In this document: one piece after another, positions 18,545 through 27,482 of the stretch | How the letters are laid out: each line of letters opens with the position of its first letter | Numbering within the stretch: the stretch's first letter is position 1 | Notes under the pieces: generated by a model | The model's database searches: none | What the model was told of the DNA's origin: nothing | Seen by the model: only the letters and a program-made list of their open reading frames with translations | NCBI RefSeq assembly: GCF_003472385.1 | Contig: NZ_QRLV01000003.1 | Location: forward strand, 1-64,000 | Direction of reading: 5' to 3' | DNA from: Sutterella sp. AM11-39 | Lineage (GTDB): Bacteria > Pseudomonadota > Gammaproteobacteria > Burkholderiales > Burkholderiaceae_F | DNA: 64,000 bases | Made by a program: the position numbers and the translations under genes

Positions 18545-19417
18545 ATGAAAAAACTGACTTCCCTTTTGGTCGCTGCCGTAGTGGCGGTGGGTGCCGCCCA
18601 ACTGTGCCTTTATACGGTCGGCGAACGTGAATACGCGCTCGTGTTTGCCTTGGGCGAACTGCGAGACGTCAAGAGCGAACCGGGCCTCTACGTGAAGCTT
18701 CCGGCGCCGCTGCAAAACATCGTTTATCTCGACAAGCGCATCCTGACGCTCGACGCGCCCAACGCCGACCTTGTCCAGACGAGCGAAAAGAAGAATCTTT
18801 TGATCGACAGTTTCGTGCGCTGGCGCATTTCCGATCCGCGTAAGTACTGGGTGTCCTTCATCGGCAATGAACGTGCTGCCGAAGACCGAGTGGCCGCCTT
18901 GCTGCGCGACGTGCTCAACCAGACCGTCAATCGCAGAACGGTCAACGAAATCACGTCCCGCGAACGCGAAAAGGCCATGAATGAGATCCAGAAGGGCCTG
19001 CAGGCCCGTGTGCAGGACATCGGTATCGACATCGTGGACGTGCGTCTGAAGCGCGTCGACTTTACGCCTGAAATTTCCGAGTCCGTTTATCGCCGTATGG
19101 AAGCCGAACGCAAGCGTGTGGCGAGCGAAGAACGCAGCAAGGGTGCTGCCGCGGCCGAACAAATCCGTGCTCAGGCCGATCGCGAACGTGAAGTGATTCT
19201 GGCGGAAGCCTATCGCCAGGCTCAGGAAATCAAGGGTGAGGGCGACGCACAGGCCAATGCCGTCTATGCCGAAGCCTTCAACCGTAATCCCGAGTTCGCG
19301 AAGTTCTACCGCAACATCGAGGCCTACAAGCAGAGTTTCGGTAAGTCGACCGACATGATCGTGCTGGACGGCTCGGGCGAGTTCTTCGATTACCTCAAGA
19401 ACTCCAAAGAAAAGTAA
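18545..19417 (+). CDS. hflC: FtsH protease modulator HflC
   Basis: A 290-residue SPFH protein with an N-terminal signal anchor (LTSLLVAAVVAVGAAQL) and a periplasmic SPFH domain followed by an Ala/Glu/Arg-rich helix. It partners with HflK, encoded directly upstream, to gate access of membrane substrates to FtsH. Length is normal for the family. Confidence 0.94.
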   Translation: MKKLTSLLVAAVVAVGAAQLCLYTVGEREYALVFALGELRDVKSEPGLYVKLPAPLQNIVYLDKRILTLDAPNADLVQTSEKKNLLIDSFVRWRISDPRKYWVSFIGNERAAEDRVAALLRDVLNQTVNRRTVNEITSREREKAMNEIQKGLQARVQDIGIDIVDVRLKRVDFTPEISESVYRRMEAERKRVASEERSKGAAAAEQIRAQADREREVILAEAYRQAQEIKGEGDAQANAVYAEAFNRNPEFAKFYRNIEAYKQSFGKSTDMIVLDGSGEFFDYLKNSKEK

Positions 19418-19438
19418 AAAAATCTGGGCCGACTGCGC

Positions 19439-19633
19439 ATGAAAACTCTCGTTCTGGCGTTATGCTTCATGGCGGTTTTCGAAGGAATTCTGCCGCTTGT
19501 GGCTCCAGCTAAGTGGAAGCAGGCCGTCAAGACCGCTGCCGATCTGCCCGATGCCGTCCTGGTACGAATCGCCGCGGTGCTGGTGGCGGGTGGCCTGGCG
19601 GCCGTGTGGCTTATCATGCTCTACTGGAAGTGA
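19439..19633 (+). CDS. DUF2065 small membrane protein
   Basis: A 64-residue protein with two hydrophobic helices (about 3-20 and 43-62), matching the DUF2065 family found between hflC and hisZ/purA in betaproteobacteria. Function unknown. It lies 21 bases after hflC and is probably in the same operon. Confidence 0.85.
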   Translation: MKTLVLALCFMAVFEGILPLVAPAKWKQAVKTAADLPDAVLVRIAAVLVAGGLAAVWLIMLYWK

Positions 19634-19725
19634 TGAGCCCAAGGCGTCAAGAACAATAGATTTTCAAAGAGGGAGGAGCGCTTTTTCCGCCCGGTCGGCC
19701 GATGCGGCACAGGCGCTCAAAGCAT

Positions 19726-20880
19726 ATGATCAGTTGGCTTATTCCGGAGCATTTCTCGGATATTCTGCCGCGCGAAGCACGCGTGCTTGAGTCGATGCGG
19801 CGTAAGTGTCTGGATCTCTTTAAGGTCCACGGCTTTGAACTCGTGCAGCCGCCGATGGTGGAGTACGTTGATTCGCTTTTGACCGGCAGCGGCAGCGATT
19901 TGGACAACAGCACGTTCAAGTTCATGGATCCGGGTACGGGCCGCACGATCGGCATCCGCGCCGACATGACGCCGCAGTGCGCGCGCATTGACGCGCATAT
20001 TCTGGGCCGCAAGGGCGTGAGCCGCCTGTGCTATGCGGGCAGCTGTCTGCACGCGCGTCCGATGCATCCTCTGGCAAGCCGAGAACCTGTGGTTGCGGGC
20101 GTCGAACTCTTCGGCGCCAGCGGCATTGAGGCTGACGCCGAGATTATGTCGCTTGCCGTGCGTACTCTGAAAAAACTCGGCATCGATGTGGTGCACATCG
20201 ACATCGGTCACATGGCCATTCTGCACGCCCTGATGGGCGAACGAATTTCCGACGAAAGCGTGCATGGTGTGGTGCGGGCGCTTCGCATGAAGGACCCGGT
20301 TGCACTTGCGCAAGCCGCCGTTGGTTTTGATCCGGAAGTCCAGCAGGCTTTGCAGCTTTTGCTGCGGACTTTCGGAGAAGTTTCCGTTCTCGATATACTT
20401 GAGCGCGAGCTGCCGCAAAAGCCCGAAATTCAGGCTGCTTTGCGGGAAGTTCGAGAGCTTGCGAGCATCTGCGGGGCTGACGAAGTAAGCGTCGACTTCT
20501 GCGATGTGCACGGCTATCAGTACCTCACGGGCATAACGTTCTCGGTGAACATACCGAATTATGCTCAGGCGGTTTTGAGAGGCGGGCGCTATGATGGTGT
20601 TGGTTTGGCGTTCGGTCGCTCGCGACCGGCCTGTGGCTTTACGGTGTACCTGCGTGCGCTCGCGGGCCTACAGGTGGCCGCTTCGCACCGTCCGCAGGCC
20701 GTTGTGGCGCGCGGACCGCTTGCTCGCGACCTTGAAGCACAGGTTGAAAAGCTTCGCGACGAAGGGCATATCGTCGTACGCTTGCTGCCCGGCGAGCGCG
20801 ACGAAGACGTGCTCGAACAGTTTGTGATTACGAAAGAATTAGTTAGAACCTCTTCGGGCTTTGAACTCAAGGCCCTCTGA
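19726..20880 (+). CDS. hisZ: ATP phosphoribosyltransferase regulatory subunit HisZ
   Basis: A 384-residue paralogue of the HisRS catalytic core, lacking the anticodon-binding domain. HisZ complexes with short-form HisG for the first step of histidine synthesis and gives feedback control. Motif 2-like [13 protein letters not shown] replaces the HisRS FRHERP sequence and GGRYDGVG remains, as expected for HisZ. I prefer ATG 19726 ([11 protein letters not shown] start) over 19702 because it fits the family N-terminus. Confidence 0.9.
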   Translation: MISWLIPEHFSDILPREARVLESMRRKCLDLFKVHGFELVQPPMVEYVDSLLTGSGSDLDNSTFKFMDPGTGRTIGIRADMTPQCARIDAHILGRKGVSRLCYAGSCLHARPMHPLASREPVVAGVELFGASGIEADAEIMSLAVRTLKKLGIDVVHIDIGHMAILHALMGERISDESVHGVVRALRMKDPVALAQAAVGFDPEVQQALQLLLRTFGEVSVLDILERELPQKPEIQAALREVRELASICGADEVSVDFCDVHGYQYLTGITFSVNIPNYAQAVLRGGRYDGVGLAFGRSRPACGFTVYLRALAGLQVAASHRPQAVVARGPLARDLEAQVEKLRDEGHIVVRLLPGERDEDVLEQFVITKELVRTSSGFELKAL

Positions 20881-20902
20881 ATTCCGGATGGAAGGAGTCC
20901 CA

Positions 20903-22195
20903 ATGTCTAAAAATGTCGTGGTAGTCGGTGCCCAGTGGGGTGACGAAGGCAAGGGCAAGGTTGTCGACTGGCTCACCGAGCGCGTCGACGGCGTCGTTCG
21001 CTTCAACGGCGGTCACAATGCCGGTCACACCCTCGTGATCAACGGCGCAAAAACGATTCTGCGTCTGATCCCGTCGGGCATCATGCATCCGACCTCTCGC
21101 TGCTATCTCGGCAACGGTGTCGTGTTTTCTCCCGAAGCCTTCTTCTCTGAAATCGAAGAACTCAAGAGCCACGGAGTGGATGCTGAACCGCGCATTCGCG
21201 TCTCGGGCAACGCCCCCCTGATCATGCCGTACCACGTGGCGCTGGATCACGCTCGCGAAGCCGCGCTCGGCGCCAACAAGATCGGTACCACAGGCCGCGG
21301 CATCGGCCCGGCTTACGAAGACAAGGTCGCTCGCCGCAGCGTTCGTGTCGCCGACCTGTTCGATCCGGAACGCTTTGCCGAACGCGTGCGTTCCGTGATG
21401 GATTTGCACAACTTCACGCTCAAGAACTACCTGCATGCCGAACCGCTCGATCCGGAAGAAGTGATCGCCAAGACGCTCGGCTATGCCGAACGTCTGCGTC
21501 CGCTTGTCGCCGACATCAGCGCCGAACTAAACGCGCAGATGGATCAGGGCAAGCAGTTCCTCTTTGAAGGCGCTCAGGGCTCAATGCTTGACATCGACCA
21601 CGGTACGTATCCCTTCGTGACTTCTTCCAACGTCGTGGCTGGTTCGGCCTGTGCCGGCGCCGGCGTCGGTCCCAACCGTCTCAACTACGTTCTCGGTATC
21701 ACCAAGGCCTACTGCACCCGCGTCGGTTCCGGTCCGTTCCCGACCGAACTTCTTGATGAAGTGGGCGAAGAACTGCGCCGCAAAGGCAACGAATTCGGTG
21801 CCGTGACGGGCCGTCCGCGTCGCTGCGGTTGGTTTGACGGTGCCGCTTTGCGCCGTGCCGTTCAGATCAACGGCCTCACGGGCCTTGCCATCATGAAGCT
21901 CGACGTGCTCGACGGCATGAAGACCGTCAAGCTCGGTGTGGGTTACACCGTTAACGGTGAAAGGGTCGATCTGATGCCTTATGGTGCAGACGCTGCCGCC
22001 GCTTGCGAACCGGTTTACGAAGAGTTCGAAGGCTGGAACGAAAGCACATTCGGTGTGACTCGTTGGGAAGATCTTCCGGCTTCCGCTCAGAAGTATCTGC
22101 AGCGCCTCTCCGAAGTGGCCGGTTGCCCGATCGCTCTCGTGTCCACGGGGCCGGATCGCAACCAGACAATTCTTTTGAACGATCCGTTCGCTTAA
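20903..22195 (+). CDS. purA: Adenylosuccinate synthetase
   Basis: A 430-residue PurA making adenylosuccinate from IMP, aspartate and GTP. The P-loop-like [11 protein letters not shown] at 8-18, [10 protein letters not shown], and the C-terminal [12 protein letters not shown] are diagnostic. ATG 20903 has a strong GGAAGGAG site 8 bases upstream. It follows hisZ and precedes a purine phosphoribosyltransferase. Confidence 0.97.
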   Translation: MSKNVVVVGAQWGDEGKGKVVDWLTERVDGVVRFNGGHNAGHTLVINGAKTILRLIPSGIMHPTSRCYLGNGVVFSPEAFFSEIEELKSHGVDAEPRIRVSGNAPLIMPYHVALDHAREAALGANKIGTTGRGIGPAYEDKVARRSVRVADLFDPERFAERVRSVMDLHNFTLKNYLHAEPLDPEEVIAKTLGYAERLRPLVADISAELNAQMDQGKQFLFEGAQGSMLDIDHGTYPFVTSSNVVAGSACAGAGVGPNRLNYVLGITKAYCTRVGSGPFPTELLDEVGEELRRKGNEFGAVTGRPRRCGWFDGAALRRAVQINGLTGLAIMKLDVLDGMKTVKLGVGYTVNGERVDLMPYGADAAAACEPVYEEFEGWNESTFGVTRWEDLPASAQKYLQRLSEVAGCPIALVSTGPDRNQTILLNDPFA

Positions 22196-22345
22196 TGGAG
22201 CCTGGGTTCGGGCCGCACGACCAAAAAGTTTTCCCTTCGGTGTGGCCTGAGCTAAAATCGCTCCTCAAAACAAAAAACACAAAGGCGGTTTCCCAACGGA
22301 CTCCGCCTTTTGACGTACCAAACCCACACAATTCGTTAAGCAGAC

Positions 22346-22879
22346 ATGGCTGAAACCACCCACGCCCATTTTGACTGGAATACCTATATTGAACTTTGCG
22401 AACGGCTTGTGGCCCGCGTGGCCAAGAGCGGCTGGCAGTTTGATTCTCTGCTTTGCTTGGCTCGCGGCGGCATGCGCCCCGGCGACTTTTTCAGCCGCAT
22501 CTACGGCAAGCCGCTGGCAATCATGACGACGAGCTCCTATCGCGAAGCGGCCGGCACCGTGCAGGGTGATCTCGACATTGCCAAGTACATCACGGGTGTG
22601 ACCGAACTCAAGGGCAAGCTCCTTCTGGTCGACGACCTCTGCGACTCGGGCGAAACGATCCGCCGTGTGGTTCAGCATCTGCGCAAGTGCTATCCGGAAG
22701 TCACTGAAATCCGCGTGGCCGTTCTTTGGGTTAAGGCCTGCTCTGTCTTCAAGCCCGACTACAGCGTGATCACGTTCAAGGACAGCCCCTGGATTCACCA
22801 GCCGTTTGAGTGCTATGACGATCTCGGCGAAGAAGTGCATCTCAAGAAGTGTCTTGAAAAGTACGGCGACGAGCTCTGA
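22346..22879 (+). CDS. Purine phosphoribosyltransferase (Xpt/Gpt-like)
   Basis: A 177-residue type I phosphoribosyltransferase. The PRPP loop reads LLLVDDLCDSGET near 94-106, preceded by LARGGMRPGDFFSR for pyrophosphate binding. Next to purA, it most likely salvages hypoxanthine, guanine or xanthine; base specificity cannot be read. A terminator closes the unit. Confidence 0.88.
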   Translation: MAETTHAHFDWNTYIELCERLVARVAKSGWQFDSLLCLARGGMRPGDFFSRIYGKPLAIMTTSSYREAAGTVQGDLDIAKYITGVTELKGKLLLVDDLCDSGETIRRVVQHLRKCYPEVTEIRVAVLWVKACSVFKPDYSVITFKDSPWIHQPFECYDDLGEEVHLKKCLEKYGDEL

Positions 22880-22911
22880 TAAAGCGTCGACTTTCGTTTG
22901 AAAAAATTTCG

Positions 22912-22949
22912 GTCCCGGCAGGAATTGAAACCTGTGCGGGACTTTTTTT
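22912..22949 (+). terminator. Terminator after the purine phosphoribosyltransferase
   Basis: Arms GTCCCGGCAGG and CCTGTGCGGGAC pair with one mismatch and are followed by T7. The element lies between convergent genes. Confidence 0.85.
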
Positions 22950-24627
22950 ATCGCGTGAGCGTCCTTGCAAACTCCGTTTGTGACATCAGTTGCAAGAGCC
23001 CGCTGTTTATCTGATCGGGTTGGTGAACCAACACGTGGTTTCTGGCCGCTTCGCTGTTGTTAATGCCGATAGACATTAATGCGAATTCAACACCGGCGGC
23101 TTTGAGTTTTTCCTGCATACTCTGCGCGTATTGCGCATTGAACCGTCCGTCGGTGATGATGACCAGAAGCTTATTGCGTGCTCGCGACAGCTTGAAGGAA
23201 TCCAATCCCCAGCGCATGGCTTCCTGTATCGGCGTAGCGCCATAGGCATCGACCGGAGGCAGCTTGTGTTCAAATGAAGCAAGCGTTTCCTTTGTGTCTT
23301 TGAGAAGTGCAATATGGTCGTTGTCGAGCCCAGGAAAGAGGGCTACGCGCGAGGCCGTACCTTTGATGCGATCCACGGCGCGCACCAGAGCGTTGACGGC
23401 GGCTTTGGCAAGTGTCATCGTCAAGACGCCCATCGATCCCGAGCGATCGAGCAACACGCAGATTTCGGCGTTCACGCTTTTTCCCGTGGCCGCCACTTCA
23501 AAGAGTCGGTGATCGGAACAGGCCATGGCATCGACCCAATCGTCGCGCAGATTGCTTCCGGATTTGTGAAATCCATAGTCGGCAAAATAATCCTTGGTTT
23601 TAAGAAGTTGCGAGAATTTCTGCGTGAGGCTGCCGAGGTTCTTTTGAAGTTCTTGAAACTGACGAATGAATTCGCGTCGAAGCCCGCAGTCCCGGAGCTT
23701 CGAGGAGTCCGACGGCCAACGGTTCAATCTGTAGGAGGATTCCGGTTCGACGTCGCAAATGCCGGCGCCGACGGTGTCGGCTGTGGTCGGCAACTGTGCT
23801 CGTCGCATCCGGTATTGCGTTGCCGGCGCACTGCTCATGGGCTGTTCGAAAAGCTTTTCGATGAATTCAGCCGGATTGTTTTCAGATGTGTTTTGCGCTT
23901 CGTGCGACTCAAAGAGGTTTGCCGTTTTTCCTGTTTCCGGTTCTCCGGTCTGTGTTTGCTGAAGGCTTTGTTCGGCTTTGAGCCGCGTCAGGATCTTGAA
24001 AAGTTTGTGCGCGATCTTCAGACAGTCGCCGGTGGATTTTGCTTGATCGACCTTCAAGGACTCCTTGAGCAAGGCTCGCCGGATTGATTTGGGCATCGGT
24101 CGGACAAGATCGCGGGTTTGAGACAGATTGCGCAGTGCCCAGCGGTAACCGGCGTGCGCCATCAGTTCGCAGTGAAGCCAAGTCACGACGCATTCGATGG
24201 GAGCCGATGTGAATTTCTGCGTCGTGACTGCCCTCAAGGTGCCGTCGGCTTCTCGGTAGTCGGCAAGCTTTTCTCGCCAGATTCTGTAGGCGGGAGATTT
24301 TTCTTCTCCGAGACGATCAATGCGGACGTCTTCTACGACGTTCAAGAGTCGGTGAATGAGGTTGTGAACTGATTGACCTTTTTCAAAGTCGGTGTGCTCG
24401 ACGTGCATCATCTCGTGGATGCCGTGGCCGAGCGCCAGCGTTTCGAAACAGTCGGCTAAAAGGGTGTGTTCGCCGAGCCAAACAGTCTTGCCGTCAGTTG
24501 ACGGGAAGTGAGAAAACTGGAACTGGGTGTCGCCTGAACCGGCGAAACTGCGCAGAAAAGCGCAGACGGCCTTTCGGCGGGAGGAGGGGGAAAACTGATC
24601 GGACACGGTGAGGATCTCGGTAGCCAT
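22948..24627 (-). CDS. CobT-like VWA protein with an N-terminal HEXXH motif
   Basis: About 559 residues. The C-terminal third is a von Willebrand A domain with a full MIDAS (VLLDRSGSMG, then a later ITDGR), like the VWA of CobT. The N-terminal part contains IHEMMH, a HEXXH zinc motif near residue 71, within LALGHGIHEMMHVEHTDF. A charged Gln/Glu-rich middle follows. Such proteins usually work with a MoxR/CobS-type AAA+ ATPase; none is encoded nearby, nor are cobalamin genes. ATG 24627 is chosen; a TTG five codons upstream (24642) is possible. Function unknown. Confidence 0.65.
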   Translation of the reverse strand: MATEILTVSDQFSPSSRRKAVCAFLRSFAGSGDTQFQFSHFPSTDGKTVWLGEHTLLADCFETLALGHGIHEMMHVEHTDFEKGQSVHNLIHRLLNVVEDVRIDRLGEEKSPAYRIWREKLADYREADGTLRAVTTQKFTSAPIECVVTWLHCELMAHAGYRWALRNLSQTRDLVRPMPKSIRRALLKESLKVDQAKSTGDCLKIAHKLFKILTRLKAEQSLQQTQTGEPETGKTANLFESHEAQNTSENNPAEFIEKLFEQPMSSAPATQYRMRRAQLPTTADTVGAGICDVEPESSYRLNRWPSDSSKLRDCGLRREFIRQFQELQKNLGSLTQKFSQLLKTKDYFADYGFHKSGSNLRDDWVDAMACSDHRLFEVAATGKSVNAEICVLLDRSGSMGVLTMTLAKAAVNALVRAVDRIKGTASRVALFPGLDNDHIALLKDTKETLASFEHKLPPVDAYGATPIQEAMRWGLDSFKLSRARNKLLVIITDGRFNAQYAQSMQEKLKAAGVEFALMSIGINNSEAARNHVLVHQPDQINSGLLQLMSQTEFARTLTR

Positions 24628-24994
24628 ATCGGGTTCTCGCAATCGGTAAAAGTCTCTCGAATGTGACGCGCTCTAGCATCGTCAACGTCGGCCATATTAA
24701 CAGACGGACGGCTGATGTTGTCAAGACGAGATGCAAATCAACGATGAAATACGAGAGTAGAAAGGAATATATAAAAGCTTATATATGACTTAATATAGGT
24801 ACCGAAGAAACAAGAAAACTACTGTGGTTACATGGAAAATTAATGCTGAATAACAGCTCATATCCAACCTATAATAATGACATGAAACAAACCAAACTTG
24901 TTCGTTCCGATTCGTTACAATGGACTGTGTTGCAGGCGTTTTTCGCGAGGTTGACGCTCGCATTCTTTTGCTAACTTTCCCGAAGTCCTCTGTC
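24628..24994. promoter_or_regulatory. Divergent promoter region with AT-rich palindrome
   Basis: About 370 bases between the VWA gene and the sensor kinase gene, AT-rich. It contains a perfect palindrome with 8-base arms ATATATAA (24767-24774) and TTATATAT (24779-24786) separated by AAGC, a plausible operator. Confidence 0.4.
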
Positions 24995-26797
24995 ATGCAG
25001 ATCAAACAGATTTTGGTGTCGGTTTGTTCATTCTGTTTTCTGTCGATCACGATGTCATCTTATGCGGCCGGGACCTCCCCCGAAATTGATACGCGACCGC
25101 TACTTCGTATCGGTTACATTGAGAGAAGTTTTTCGCCGTTCGAACGCAAAGGATTTCAGGATACGTTCGAGTACCTGCAGCGAGAACTTCCGCAGTACCG
25201 AATTCGGATTCAGAACTATCTCGTCAGAGATCTTGAGAGAGGCGTAAGAAACAACGAGTTCGAATTTTTCATCGGAGCTTCCGGCTTCTATCGCCGAGTT
25301 TTCCGTCGCGGGCTGAAGGATTTGGCAACGATGACGACGCCGATGGCCCCCGATCCCAACGAGGCGGTCGGCACAGTTTTCATGGTGCCCAACGATTCAC
25401 CGATCAAAACCGTTGCTGACATGCGAGGCAAGCGTGCAGCTGCGAACTTCGAGCGCGGGTTTTCCGGCGTGTATGTTCCGTTGGGAGAAGTGGCCGCTCA
25501 GGGGTATGATCCTGACAATTTTTTCAATGAGATCGTGGCAGCGGGCTCGCCGATGAAAAAACTGCTGCTTGCCGTCCAAGATGGCCGAGCGGAAATTGCT
25601 TTGGCGCGTGCCTGCACGGTTGAGGAACTGAAGCAAACAGAGCCGGAGCTGGTGGCGCAGTTCCGACCGATTGGACTCAAGGCCAACGATGGGCAATTTG
25701 CCTGTCTGCGTTCAACGGATCTCTATCCGAACTGGACGTTTGTGGCAACGACAATGGCACCGTGGCAGGCCAGCCGAGACTTTACTGTAGCTTTGCTGTC
25801 GATGCCGCCCACGAAAGACGGTGTTGCCTGGGGCGTGGCTTCGGATTTTTTAAAGGCCGACGAATTGTACAAAACACTCAGGGCCGGTCCATACGCCTAT
25901 TTGCGAATCCAGTCTGTCGGCGACTTTCTGCAGAAATACTGGCCTTTCATTGTGCTGTTTCTGATGGCTGTTGTGGGCATGATGTGGCACGGCCGAAGAG
26001 TCAGCCACCTGGTCGATGTACGCACCCGTGAGCTGCGACAATCCATCCAAAAAGAAAAGGACGCCATGCAGGAAGTGCAGAGTACCAAAGAGCGACTGTC
26101 GCAATTTGAACGCGTCAGCGTCATCGGCGCCATGTCAAGTTTGCTGGCGCATGAGATCAACGGCCCGGTGTCGGCAATCTCCAATAGTTGTAATGCATTG
26201 GACCGGTATCTGCAGGACGATGACCAACATAGTCCGCTTATCGACAAGACCGTGCAACTGGTGCTCAGACAATGCGAGCGCATTACTTCAATCGTCACTC
26301 AGGTTCGGCGCTATGCAAGGCACGAAGATCTGGCAAGAGAACCGATTGAACTCGGCTCGGCTCTTGAGAAGATCGTTTCGGTGATGCAGATGCGGTACCG
26401 TAAAGTGAAATTTGAGCTGCGTCGCCCGCCCGAGGACGTTTCGATTTGCTGGAATCCGTTGGAGTTTGAGCTTTGCTTGACTAACGTAATGAAAAACGGC
26501 GCTGAAGCCTGCCAGGTACAAAACGAGGCGAAAGTCCGAGTCGTGCTGACGCGACATGAGTACACTGCTGAAATTGCCGTGCTGGATAATGGACAGACTG
26601 ACGCAAAGACGCTGGAAAACGCATCCGTACCGTTGCGTTCGGGCAAAAAATCCGGTTTGGGACTCGGTCTTTTGATCGTGAGAACACTTATTGAGCGCGC
26701 TTCGGGTAATTTTTCAATCGTGCGGGAAGCCGGACATACGGTGGCACGCATTCGACTGCCTTTGACGGAGACAAACAATGGCGCAGATGCCGGTTAA
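24995..26797 (+). CDS. TtrS-like sensor histidine kinase with periplasmic binding domain
   Basis: A 600-residue inner-membrane sensor. A signal peptide of about 25 residues precedes a PhnD-like periplasmic binding domain (about 35-290; phrases such as MRGKRAAANFERGFSG). A transmembrane helix near 310-330, a coiled coil, a HisKA-type H-box with LAHEINGPVSAI, and an HATPase domain with DNG and GLGLGL follow. The plan equals that of the tetrathionate sensor TtrS, but the ligand is unknown. It overlaps the response regulator gene by 20 bases. ATG 24995 gives a clean signal peptide; the longer frame from 24920 does not. Confidence 0.85.
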   Translation: MQIKQILVSVCSFCFLSITMSSYAAGTSPEIDTRPLLRIGYIERSFSPFERKGFQDTFEYLQRELPQYRIRIQNYLVRDLERGVRNNEFEFFIGASGFYRRVFRRGLKDLATMTTPMAPDPNEAVGTVFMVPNDSPIKTVADMRGKRAAANFERGFSGVYVPLGEVAAQGYDPDNFFNEIVAAGSPMKKLLLAVQDGRAEIALARACTVEELKQTEPELVAQFRPIGLKANDGQFACLRSTDLYPNWTFVATTMAPWQASRDFTVALLSMPPTKDGVAWGVASDFLKADELYKTLRAGPYAYLRIQSVGDFLQKYWPFIVLFLMAVVGMMWHGRRVSHLVDVRTRELRQSIQKEKDAMQEVQSTKERLSQFERVSVIGAMSSLLAHEINGPVSAISNSCNALDRYLQDDDQHSPLIDKTVQLVLRQCERITSIVTQVRRYARHEDLAREPIELGSALEKIVSVMQMRYRKVKFELRRPPEDVSICWNPLEFELCLTNVMKNGAEACQVQNEAKVRVVLTRHEYTAEIAVLDNGQTDAKTLENASVPLRSGKKSGLGLGLLIVRTLIERASGNFSIVREAGHTVARIRLPLTETNNGADAG

Positions 26798-27404
26798 ACC
26801 TCTGATTCGTTTGGTCGATGACGAAGTCGATCAGCTTGCCGCTCTGGAAATGCTTTTGGTCGGGCAGGGCTGGGATGTTGCTGCTTATACCGGTGCAAAA
26901 GAATTTCTGACGAGCGACATGCCTTCGCGTCCGGGATGCCTGATTCTCGATGTCCGCATGCCCGGTATATCGGGATTGGAACTGCAGGACGAGATGAATC
27001 GCCGCGAGTATCCCTTGCCAATCATTTTTCTTACGGGGCACGGCGACATCGAGATGGCGGTACACACTGTTCGGGAAGGCGCCCGCGACTTTCTCCAGAA
27101 ACCTGTGGATCCGGAAAAATTGCTCAAAACCGTTGCCTGGGTTGTGCAGGAAGACTGCGACAGACGGGCTATGCCGATTGACGAAGCGCAGTGGAAACAA
27201 CGCTACGCTTTGCTGACGGAACGCGAGCGCGATGTCATTCTTTTGGTCGCCAAAGGCAAACTCAATCGTCAGATCGCCTTGAAACTCGGCATCAGCGAAC
27301 GTACGGTTCAGGTCCATCGTCTCGGCGCATATCGCAAACTCGATGTGCACAACGTCGCTTCGCTGGCTCCTCTTACGGTTCTGTTGGAACGCGGCGTTTT
27401 GTAG
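26778..27404 (+). CDS. FixJ/TtrR-like response regulator
   Basis: A 208-residue response regulator. The receiver domain has LVDDEVDQLA at the start, phospho-acceptor Asp in LILDVRMPG near 59 and the LTGHGD and LQKPV motifs. A C-terminal LuxR-type helix-turn-helix (LTERERDVILLVAKGKLNRQ) binds DNA. It overlaps the sensor gene and should be its partner. A 16-base motif present upstream of the cytochrome and DJ-1 genes is a candidate binding site. Confidence 0.9.
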   Translation: MAQMPVKPLIRLVDDEVDQLAALEMLLVGQGWDVAAYTGAKEFLTSDMPSRPGCLILDVRMPGISGLELQDEMNRREYPLPIIFLTGHGDIEMAVHTVREGARDFLQKPVDPEKLLKTVAWVVQEDCDRRAMPIDEAQWKQRYALLTERERDVILLVAKGKLNRQIALKLGISERTVQVHRLGAYRKLDVHNVASLAPLTVLLERGVL

Positions 27405-27482
27405 GATTCGGCGGTAAAGAAATCGGGCGCTCTGCCCGCATGGAAGCAGAGCACCCGAAGGCTCACAGGAGAGGAGAGTAAC

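Noticed and set aside
19702..19725. Upstream start for hisZ
   Set aside because: Adds eight residues not expected in the family and lacks a better ribosome site.
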